From NCBI GenBank assembly GCA_014871385.1, contig CM026421.1:22248865-22312864 (forward strand): a stretch of DNA of 64,000 nt, given 5' to 3'. The position numbers were made by a program, and so were the translations under genes. Of the stretch, positions 1 to 9,989 are shown one piece after another (the first letter of the stretch is position 1; every line of letters begins with the position of its first letter). The DNA comes from Ceratodon purpureus. Taxonomy: Eukaryota; Streptophyta; Bryopsida; Pseudoditrichales; Ditrichaceae. The notes under the pieces were generated by a model that ran no database searches, had not been told where the DNA came from, and saw only the letters and a list, made by a program, of their open reading frames with translations.

Positions 1-584
1 TTTTGGGGGCCAAAAAAATATTATTTCCAAGTAGATATGAATGGAGGCTCTTCAAAGTATTGTTCCTACGTGAATTAGGTGTATGCCTTCAAAATTTCAC
101 CTTCATTGGGCATGTAAAACCTTGAAAAAAACACAATTTTTTACATGGGAGTATGCTGAAATGCATACACGAAGCCCAATTTTTGACAGTAAAAAAGGCA
201 TGTAAAAAATTATTGTATTGAAAATCAAGACAATGAAATTCTACCTTGGTACCTATTTTATGTGTAGGAAAAAATAGAGTTGAAAAAAAGTCAAAATCTC
301 AAATTTTGGTGAATTTTTGAAGATTTTGTGGTAGATTTTGAGGATAAACGAGCATATACCACAAGTTTGGGTTGATTTCATGATGCCCTAATAGTATTTT
401 CAAACTTTGAAAGTGAATATCTCCTAAAGTATGAGGAATTTTGAAACATAAATGGTCTTGTTAGAAAGATATGACAATTGTCTATATTGTGCCAAAATTA
501 TAGCTTCATTGTGTAAAAATTGGTTTACTAGGAGCCTGATTCTAAATCAACCCATTTTTGTTGCATTGATGCTTTAGGAATTAA
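1..584. mobile_element. Diverged right-hand part of a TTAA/CCCCTAAAG-family element, cut by the window edge
   Basis: The order of short blocks matches the interior of the full copy at 894-1754: a 'ccaaaaaaat' block, a 'gtatgctgaaat' block, 'tttttgacagtaaaaa', then 'tcaaaatctcaaattttgg'. It ends in 'ctttaggaattaa', which corresponds to the 'ctttaggggttaa' right end of the other copies. Similarity is patchy, so this is an old copy. Its left end lies outside the window. Confidence 0.45.
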
Positions 585-889
585 CGAGTATAAAAAGTTA
601 TCGCTAAGAACTACATTAATCAATGTTTTGTTGGTTGATTTAACTTCCATATTTCCAACCTTTAGATTTTTCACCAATGGTGCTAAACAATTTTTTTTCA
701 TAGAGCCGTGCGAACGGGTGCATCCAATTGTGGACCAAGACTAATTTGATGAGACATGCACATTTCAACCAACATATCCAAGCTCATGGTATGCTCGATA
801 GAACCTCTACAAAATATATCCTTCCAATAGGGTCGCATATGCGATTCCCCGTATGATTTCCCGAGGAGTCACTCTTTTCCCAACAAGTC

Positions 890-1758
890 TTAACCCCTAA
901 AGTTCTGAGGGTATTTTTCATCAAAACTGCCTCAAAACAGCCCCTCTTCAAATCAAGGTGGATTTTGCTAAGTTGGGGTCTTAATTAGTACATCTAACCG
1001 TAAGATCATGTAGCTAACTTCTATGTCTACATGTCCACCAAATCTTAGACACTCATTCCTCACCAATTGCAAGATCATAACGTTCAAAGTTGAAAATCAA
1101 GTTTTTTTTCCCTGCGCAAAAAGGGAACAGCAGAGTTTTGAAGGCCCAAAAAACCATTTTTTTGCATTATGGATTTTGGCGGTTTTGATGCACATCAAAG
1201 AAGACTAAGTTAGCTAATTGTATTAAAAAAATCATATTCAAAAAAGTTGTGGAAGGTTGCCAAAAAAATCATTTTCCGCTAGGGGGTATACTGAAATTCA
1301 CAAACAAAGGCTGTTTTTTGACAATAAAAATAGCATATGATAATATTTTGGATTAAAAATCCGAACGGTGGGAACATGCTCTACTGCCTTCTCTATACAT
1401 GGAAATTTTGATTTTTGAAAAATATCAAAATCTCAATTTTTGGTGGAATTTCAAAGTTTTGTCTTTGAGCAGATTTTGGTAATTTTGGGCAGTTTTGGGC
1501 AGTTTTGGGCAGAATTTGCTGCATTCACTGTCTTTCTCATTGGCTAACTGACTGCCCTTGGAGGAGCTTTTGCGGTTCAGAGGTGAATAACTTTTCACTC
1601 CGACATCGGAATTGAGAATAAAAAATACCGACACGAAGCTCTCACCAAGACCTACTTTCATTAAAATTTTCATAAATTTTGAATTCAAATTGCATCCGCA
1701 GGTACATGCCCAAACTCCAAAATAGCCCCATTTTGCCACATTGTCCTTTAGGGGTTAA
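890..1758. mobile_element. TTAA-flanked non-autonomous DNA transposon, copy A (861 bp)
   Basis: The element starts TTAA-CCCCTAAAG and ends CTTTAGGGG-TTAA, so a short inverted terminus (about 9 bp) is bounded by TTAA on both sides. The body is 894-1754. Nothing in it looks like a transposase. A second copy at 59069-59929 has exactly the same length and differs only by scattered substitutions. TTAA target sites and CCC-rich short termini are hallmarks of the piggyBac superfamily; that assignment is inference because no transposase is present. Near 1487-1512 there is a small internal direct repeat of 'gggcagtttt'. Confidence 0.75.
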
Positions 1759-1943
1759 AGCTGCATATTCACAGTTTATTGTTGACTCAGGTGCTTGTAA
1801 AAGGAAAGTTTAACATTTGTCAATTCTTGTGGCTCGGTGGGAAAAGTGACACTCATATGGAAACGCACACCTGGAATCGCATATGAGACCGTGGTGTTCC
1901 TCTATACTTCATTTATCTCAATTATCTCAAATTTTTGTATGTG

Positions 1944-2366
1944 TCAGAGCATCCACACTGGTGGTCCTCACCATGAACTCTGGATAAGTGGGTTGACATG
2001 GTCTGAAAGCGCGTCGTCCTAGGCGACCTCGCGAATCCCGCACCGCTGCTTACCTACAACGATGCGCTATCGTGAAAATGGGTTGCATGAGCTTCAAACC
2101 TGCATGAAATTAGAAAAGATGACGTAGGGGAAGATGCACGGCAATAGGGATGCAGCGCCCGGACATGGCCCACGAATCTCGGAAACCCGAATTTGGCGCT
2201 CGAGGGCCTGCGTCTGACTCTCTATCCTTTACAGCCCGAGCCAAAATCTCGAGAGCCTGCAACCCTCATCTCACGCTCTAGAGCGCCGATGTGAGACTCA
2301 AATGCCTCTCGCCTCTGGATACTCTCTTGTTTCCAAGCTTGAGGACCACCGATGTGGATGCTCTCA
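1944..2366. mobile_element. MITE with about 24-bp terminal inverted repeats and possible 3-bp duplication TCA
   Basis: The left end reads GAGCATCCACACTGGTGG followed by TCCTCA. The right end, read on the minus strand, is GAGCATCCACATCGGTGG followed by TCCTCA, so 22 of 24 bases agree. TCA precedes the left end (1944-1946) and follows the right end (2364-2366). The 417-bp interior is GC-richer than its surroundings and has no credible open frame. A 3-bp duplication fits PIF/Harbinger-like MITEs, but the exact terminus is ambiguous by one base. Confidence 0.7.
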
Positions 2367-4286
2367 TATTACATAGCACTCACATCCTTACAATAATCTT
2401 GTCCTATTGGTCTTTGTCCCCGAGACATAGATACACAGTTACTTGACGAAGGATCTGTCTATTTTCCCCCATCAAGCGGTGGCTCGGAGGCCAGGCTCGG
2501 GAGGTGGGAGGGGAGGGGTAAATCTCTGCCCCTATTATTTGCCTTGAGTGGGGGTCCTAATGATCTCAAGAGGACATCCTCGGGGTAATTTGAGACCTAC
2601 GACCCCAAATTTATTTTAAAAAACCAAAAAAAGACCCCAGGACCCCACAACGGGGAGAGTCAGCAAAATGGGATCCACCGAGCCTAGGCACCGAACCAGC
2701 GGTTGCACCTCTCAATGGGGGAAAATAAAGAGACCCCTTGACAAACATACAATTAATTCACTCCAATCCTTATGCAAACAGCCCAGACTTCTTCTCCAGA
2801 ACATCTTCAAAACATATGCCCATGCTCATCGCCAATCCACAAACAACATTAAACTCCACAGGTTTATGCATCTCGAACTCTGGAAGATCTTTAGCATGTA
2901 AGTTATGGATTAGATCCTTCAAAATGACAGCTCCTCAGAACTGAAACATGACCTCATTCATGAGGTGGCTCTTGCAATGAATCACCCATTGGCGCACACA
3001 GAATCCCTGAATCCTTAAAATTTAAAGATCTGGATGGAAATTTGATCACAGTGCCAAACAGACACCAGATGGGGCCATCCAGCTCAGCAGATAAGAATTC
3101 TTTTATTGAGGCTGCATGGGCTGCCCAGCAACGGCCCAGATATGTCCCTGGAGATGGGATCTGGGGATCCAGTTTGGAGTGTCTCCGACTGCATTGAAGG
3201 AGAGCATGTGAAGGCTCCTCGCAAGGAACCCCATCGACGGAGACGATCGAGCATGTGATCCATCTTACGGTGGTGCTGTTCACGAGGCTGAGTGTTGGTC
3301 TATAATTAAGCTGGTTTGGGATCGACTCTTCACACTCTATTTAGGCCAGAGAGTCTATATTCAGTACTAAAGCAAATTGGAAGTCATTGAATCGATCAAC
3401 ATTTGATCGATACATTCTGATTATGAAATGTCCATCGATTACACATTATGGTAGTGTAACTTGTCAAGGTGTGGTTTGGTAGTTTCATTCCAAATGATAT
3501 GGCAACTTGTTGTGTTGTGTTGATTGTTACCATGTAAAAGAGCTCTAATGATATGTAGTGTTTTGGACAGTGGGCACAGTGTGAATGAAGATAATACATT
3601 GATAGGAAACCTGCATCTATAATATTTTACTTGAAACATTTCGTTTGATGGAAAAATGAGATTCCATGATTTTTTCAATCACCTTGATTTCGTGGTGGCC
3701 CACAGAAGAGACCGTTACACCAGGCAAGCTACCAGTGGTAAGGCCCCCAGTGTTTGTTTGTATTTTCTTTGCGATTAGTGATAATTACATTTGTAAGTTC
3801 GTTTGTTTTTATAGACTGCTGTTCTATCCCCTTGTATTTTGATGCAGCCAAGAACAACTCAACCTTTATGTAAGTTACGAAGTTAGTGTACAGATTGAGA
3901 CATACCGAGGTGCTTGCTGTACCGTACTTGCTGAAATTCAAATATTTTACCAGTAACTAGCTGGACAGGTTTCAAATTTTGAACAGAAAAGTTTGCCTGA
4001 CAAACCTGCAGGTACAGGCTTCCAGCAGTAGTGAGCAGTTTACTCTTGGTGGTTTAGCAAAGAGGAGAAAGACCTCTGGCGCTAACCACATAGCCACTTA
4101 CACTAAAGTAGAAGCACCCTGAACCACCAACATACCTAATACCACTAACTTCTACCACCTCCTTCAATTTTGGTACAAAATCTAGGTTGTAGGTAAATGA
4201 TTGAAAAACTAACTACTCTAAAGTTAATACATGTACCAATAAACTACATTTCTCCTTGTAAATGAAGGAGAAGTGCAGAAATTGGT
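2367..4286. other. Intergenic stretch without a recognisable gene
   Basis: Short open frames on both strands (for example about 110 codons on the minus strand near 2954-3283) show no recognisable domain and no plausible splice partners. No tRNA- or rRNA-like block was seen. It ends at the 9-bp duplication that marks the left border of the large MULE. Confidence 0.5.
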
Positions 4287-4295
4287 GATACTAGA

Positions 4296-4567
4296 GGGTC
4301 GCACTAACTACCCCCCACAAACTCTACATTTTGCACATTTCGGGCAGGAGGGGGCTGCCCGGTACAGGCTGTCTCTCCCATGACCATCCCGGGTCGCAGT
4401 GGGACCCGGCCTTCTGACAGCGAACCCGTGACGACTATGCCAGCTGTCTTTGCCAGCCCTGCGTGGCCTATGGATGAGCATTAACGACTTTTGGTTCGGC
4501 TCTGTTACCCCAGGCAGGGCTTGTCCTGCAGTGGGGTTTTATGAATGGCGGGTCCCATAAGTTTTTG
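4296..4567 (+). repeat. Left terminal inverted repeat of the giant MULE
   Basis: Blocks shared with the right terminus, in order from the end: CTACCCCCC then ACAAAC (about 4308-4323), CATCCCGGG (about 4384), TATGCCAGCT (about 4437), CAGTGG plus GGTTTTAT (about 4531-4543) and TGTGCTGCC (about 4557). The arms are clearly diverged from each other, with small gaps between blocks. Confidence 0.7.
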
Positions 4568-4710
4568 TGCTGCCAACTAATCCGGATCTGAGAATTTAAA
4601 CTATACTTTAGATAACGGATAATTCCGACATTCTTCTAAGAATGGGGGTATCTAAAGGTTTAGGCAAATCATGAAGTGCAGATTATTTGTTGTTCTACTA
4701 GGATCCAAAA

Positions 4711-4919
4711 ATTAGGGTTCCTTTTGGTATTAGGGTTAGAGTGGATGCGGCTTAGGGTTTATGCTGCACCAAACACATGTTCTGCTTAAAAGATGTATTT
4801 CGTCCTGCAACAAACGTGTGCAATGAAGAGGAATTAGAGAGGAACTGATGTGGTTTAGGTTTCTTTGTTTTGTGTGAGTGAATTGTTTGTCTTCCCTTTG
4901 ATTATGTGGTTTAGGGTTG
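4711..4919. promoter_or_regulatory. Cluster of telo-box-like motifs upstream of the MULE transposase
   Basis: AAACCCTA-type motifs (here read as TTAGGGTT or TAGGGTTT) occur near 4712, 4730, 4752 and 4911, all within 240 bp of the transposase ATG at 4942. In plants this motif is typical of promoters and leaders of translation-machinery genes active in dividing cells. A regulatory role here is inference. Confidence 0.4.
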
Positions 4920-4941
4920 GCTTACTACGTAGTTCTAAAAA

Positions 4942-7900
4942 ATGGCCCCAGGTGTTGATCTGTTCAGTGATGACTCGGACTGTTGCATTGTCCCTAGGCG
5001 TTTACATGAAGCAGTGAAGCTCAGTAAGAAGGTGATAGGAAGTCCTTATGAACTAGGTGCAGCATTTGTTGACCTGACAATTGAGAAACATCTTGATGAA
5101 ACTAGAGAAGCAGGGAATGGAAAGTCTAGGGAGGATCCAATTCAGATTGGTGGGCCGTTGAAGAAAGGGGAAGTTGGTCCATCATTTGTTGATTTATGTT
5201 CTGAGTATAGTAGTGATTCCACGTTCAATTTGAATGATGCTGGATTTAGGTATTCCAAGAGCTCAGTAGTGGACCTTTGGGAGGGTTCATCTCAGCCTTC
5301 TTTCTATGAGCGTCCTGTGCACATTGATGTCACAAGTGATAACACGTTGTCTAGGGACTTTTCAACTTACCAGAATTCCCAAAACTCTGCTGGTATAGGT
5401 GGTCCAGTGAGGAGGGAAGTTGTTAGTGATGAGTCTTCTATGCTATCCTCTGGAACTGATGATGTTATTGAGAGACTCCGTTCTTTAAGTACTGGAATGA
5501 AAGAGATGTATGTAGACTCTGAAGTATACTTGTCAGAACATTCTTCTGCTTCTGAGAACTATACTGATGTAGATCTGGGTAAGGGGAACGGTACGGGAGA
5601 ATGTGGAAACGCAGCTGATGTCAAGTGTGATCAGCTGCCCACATCCACGGTTGCAGATTTTAAGAGTACGAAGGTCAATCTGACTGAGATTCAAGGCCCT
5701 TCAAAACAGGCAACTCCAGGGTGTGGGACGAAGTCACAGAACGTGGGAGAAGGTCTTTCTACCGATGGTGCTTTGAAGAAAGCTGTAGGGGCTCATGGTG
5801 CTCCAAAGGCAGAGGCCGTTCCTGCAGCATCACCAAAACGGCGATCTGCAAGGCCTACAGTCCGGAAGAGGAACTTCTGTACACGCTCAGGAAAGGCACC
5901 ACCGATTGTACTTGTTGATGACTGGGATACCGAAGAGTTCCCTTACCAGGGACCAGAGCGCGAGAAGGAGCTTCTGAAGAAACTGAGGGAATTCAAGCAA
6001 ACTCCACCACCAGGACCTTTTTGCAAAGATGACATCGCCTGGGAGCCAATTCGAACTCAAAGTGCAGGACAATACTTTTTACACGAGGTTGCCGTAATTC
6101 CATGGAGCAGATTGGATGACTTCAGAACTGGAGAAGGTATGGATAAAAATTTCCCGTGCAGGTTCACTAAGGAGACTCAAAGGAAGAGGGCACCAGGCTC
6201 TCTGAATATCCCTCGAGCAAATAGCGCGTCCAAGGTTATTAGGTAATGAATCCCTGATGCCTGAATCAAATGGTTTCGAGCAGATTCTGAAGTTAAAAAT
6301 GAATCTGAACCTTCAAATTCTAAACGTTGTTCTGCAATACATTGCTCAGGTTCAGTTGTAACTACGGTCCTGCTGATGACTCCGCTATCTATATCAAGGA
6401 CCTGAAGGGTCTTCTACAAGCAGAGCAATTGAAGAGGAAGAAGACAATAGCCACTGTATTACAGAAGAAGAAGCGAGGGAAAAAGCCCGCACGTGGCAGA
6501 TTATGATGTCATGTCCTCTGACAGAAAAACAGGCCATCAGAAGACTCGCATCGGTCAGAAGGACGCTGGAACCTCGATGAAGAGAGGGTGCTTGCGGCAC
6601 TTCATTGCAAAGCAGAACTACATGGATAACAGCTTGTGTCAGCTTGTATACAAGATAAGCGAGCATGTGAATAGCCATGGGGACCAGTGTCACGGTGTGG
6701 CAGTGGCTGGTTTCAAACATTCTATGGGCACATGTCTCTCTGATAAGAAGAAGAGTGAGCTCACTGAACTCCTGGATTGTGGCTTAACACCAACTCAGGT
6801 GATGGTACAGCACAAGGCGCACATGATGGAGCTCGCCTTACAGAATGTCCCAGTGCATAGGGACATGATCGTCTTGCCTCATGACGTCAGGAACTTGGCC
6901 AACAAGCGTGCAGGGGATTTGTGGATGAAGCACAAGAACGAGGTTGTGAGCTTGAGAATGTGGAAGGACGAGAACATTAAACGTGTTTTTTTTTACCAGG
7001 AGCACAGCTTGCTCGACATGAATATCACTGAGCAGCAGAACAACCCCTTTGCACTCGGATTTCAAACTGAATGGCAATTTGAAATGTTGCTGAAGTTTGG
7101 AAATAAAGGGGCCCTTGCAATCGATGCTACCTTCGGCACAAGCCACTCAAGGGTAAGACAATCTCAGTTGCTGTTTTGTGTTTTGTTTTGAATGCTGCTG
7201 TTGAGGAGGTTCTGTGACCTCATAGTAAACAATCGAAGTGTAGAGTGTTTACACATTCGTGGACTACGCCTAAGCATATCTCCGTTGTCTGGATTGCACT
7301 ACAAGCCATCCCCTGTTACTAACTGCTCTTGTAAATATGTTCTCCAGTATCCTCTATACACCGTGATGGTGTTTGACGAATGGAGAAGCGGGATACCTGT
7401 AGCGTACTTCTTCTCTTCTTCAGCAAAAGAAGAACATCTACAGCCTATACTACAGGCCTTGAAGGACAAAGTCACCAAGAAACTACCTTCCTGGGAGCCT
7501 TCTTCTATCATTGTTGACAATGCCCAAGCGGAAATTAACGTCTTGCAGTAAGTTATTAGAAGAGTTTAGGGTCTAAATGAATAGCATGTTTCATACATCA
7601 ACACTGGTTTGCTTTGTCTTGTCTTGCTTTGTCCAGTGATCCTGACTTATTCATTGTCTTGCTGGACTGTAGAAAGCTCTGGCCGCAGTCGAAGATCCTT
7701 CTTTGCTTCTGGCACGTGAAGAAGGCATGGGCCGAGAATGCTAGAACAAAGATAAGTCGCATTGAGGATAGGGCTAAAACATTGAAGGAAGTTGGAGACA
7801 TCATGTATGGGAAGGGATTCGTCCACGGGAATGATCCTGTGGAGTGGGCCAACAACGAACTTGATAAGATTCGATTGCGTCGCCCATCTGCAGAGAGATT

Positions 7901-8897
7901 CATGAAATACATTGATAAACATTGGAGGAAGAAGATAGGGATGTGGTGCATCTCAAATCGGAATATTCCTCATGCAGGACAGAACACGAACGCTGCTATA
8001 GAGTCGTACCACGCTAATCTAAAGCGCATACTGTACCTGGAGAAGCAACGATTTATGGGGCGGCGAATGGATTGGACGGCTGATGATCTGCAGCGAGTAG
8101 TGACTGGGCACTACTGGTACTTCAGGGTGTTAAAGGAGTACGGATTCATTCGGAACAGGAAGCAAGAGATTATCATTTGTAGTGCCATATTGGCCGCCCA
8201 AGAAATCCCAGATGACTACGTTAGCTTGAATCCAGGGGGCGAGGATATTGCACTTGTTGTCTCAGTGAACAATTATCCCCAGGTACATACCGTTTATGGA
8301 CCTGATACTGAATGGGCTCAGTGTGATTGTTTTATGGCAGAACAGGGCACAATGTGCAAGCATGTGATGAAGTGTTTTGTCATGAAGCACCCTGACATTG
8401 AGGAGGGCCTTATCCTTCGGGAGGCAGGATCAAAGTGTGGAGTACAGAGGACAATCCCACTAGCTCAGTGTTTTGAATCTATGCCCCGAGAAGAGGTTGA
8501 GGATGTGGGCGGTGCAGAATCAGACAACAGTTCTAGTGCATCATGTGTAATAGGGCCAAGTATTGGTAGTGCAAAGAACCCTATCGTTCTGAACAGTACG
8601 GAGATGCAGTACAACAATGCACCAACAGCACAACGACCACTCACACAGGACAGCCAAGAGGTTGTTTTCAAGGACCTTCTATGTACTGCTGCACAACACA
8701 CTGCACTGCAGCTTCATCTGGTGTCAGACTTAAAAATCATAAGAGGGAAGTACAAAAGGATGATAGCTCGTGGAATAGTTCGTCCTGACAGTAAGGATAC
8801 CCCTGCGGCATTTCCACTTAGAGGTGGGGACTGGTCCTTAAAGAGAAAACCAGGTCGCCTTGAAACACCAAAATCTGGTAAACGATCTAGGGTGTAG
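4942..8897 (+). CDS. MULE-type transposase with SWIM zinc finger (four exons, reading frame uncertain in exon 2)
   Basis: Predicted exons are 4942-6242, 6350-7152, 7348-7547 and 7637-8897. The core shows the MULE DDE residues: LAIDATFGT, then IIVDNAQAE, then the TNAAIESYH block. CFWHVKKAW is also typical of the family. A SWIM finger follows (CDCFMAEQGTMCKH, about 8310-8370). The roughly 434-residue N-terminal exon is acidic and Ser-rich and contains repeated FVDL/VVDL motifs that resemble SUMO-interacting motifs. It ends in a conserved-looking segment (VIPWSRLDDFRTGEG). In exon 2 the reading frame changes: FSCNYGPADDS is in one frame, the stretch with KARTWQIMMSCPL (about 6440-6574) in a second, and GCLRHFIAKQ onward in a third. 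Either tiny unrecognised introns or two frameshifts lie between 6350 and 6590. It would bind the element termini and cut DNA in the nucleus. It is the only transposase gene in the element. Confidence 0.85.
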
Positions 8898-9989
8898 CAT
8901 TCAGTCGGGCCTGATACTTCTCTTTTTCTCAAGCTATGTGCTGTTTAGAGTTAATGATCATTACATGTGTGATGAAGGTAATGTGGAGCCTTTATTATGT
9001 AGTGCTCCTTATAGGCTATATCTTTTTGTCTGCTTTAGTATTTCTCGTTTGCCCGTTAGGCATATTGTGTACCAGGGTTTGTATCTACCATTTCATATAT
9101 AAACATCAGAGTATTCTACACTAAGTCTACCACGTTGTTGCATTGTTATTGCATCGGACATGAAGGAGTTCCCTTTGTAATAAACAACAACAGTACCCAT
9201 ACATGCAGTACATACATTTTACCATATATATTTCTTATAAAATGTGCACAACAATCTCATGTGTTGTGGATACATGACACCACAGAGGTGCATCCACAAT
9301 GCTTCAACCCTCCAGACTCCACTCTACTCTTCCATCTAGAAAATCCTCCCAAGAGTTGAACATACGTACTGCTGGGCTTAACACATTTAAACTGATCTCG
9401 TGTTGGAAAAGGCACGACTTGCAACGGTGCACCCCTGTGACTTGCACCACGTACTACTGAAAGCCCTCTATGTCTGTGTTGCCGCGATGGTACCTTTCGG
9501 CGATTAGAAAGGGACAGTGGCATCCGTCTCCCTGCTCCAGATCGGTCTACTTGAGGCTGCTCTTCTTGCTTGTCACGGGCGGGAGGACATTGAAGGTCCG
9601 CCATTGCCACCAGGATTTCCTTCACCTCTAACTCTAGCTTCTCCATAACCTAGTGGGTAAACGAAATAGAAGAACAGAAGAATGTAAGGGAGTACACGTC
9701 TTACTCAAACGATCTCAAGCAATGGCTGTGAAAGAGAGGACGAATACCATACGGGTGAGATCTTATGTAGTCATCTCAGTCACCCCCTGCGTGGGCCCCC
9801 CTAAACCCTAATTTTTGTACAACTGTGCAGCCCACTTGGGCAGCACAAAAAACACCTATTTTAGGGCACCACCCTCACTGAGAACAATGCAGTTTAAATT
9901 AGGAAGAAATCATGTCCATACATTCAGAGTACTCAAACAAAGTGTGATACCGAAAGAACTATAGTATCAAATTGGTCCATATCTTGTGC
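8898..9989. other. Interval between the convergent transposase and first ULP1-like gene
   Basis: It contains the 3' flanks of both convergent genes. A minus-strand open frame of 129 codons at 9257-9646 begins MEKLELEVKEILVAMADL and sits behind a possible acceptor (CTAG). Its first residues loosely resemble the last exon of the ULP1-like gene, so it may be an alternative terminal exon or a decayed duplicate. The junction phases do not fit a simple splice, and I do not call it a gene. Confidence 0.4.

Noticed and set aside
2954-3283. 110-codon minus-strand frame
   Set aside because: No recognisable domain or family-like motif, no neighbouring exons, and codon use no different from non-coding surroundings.
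9776-9900. GGCAGCACAAAAAA near 9838, similar to the MULE terminal block
   Set aside because: Only the short word matches. The other terminal blocks are absent, so it is not evidence for an internal border.
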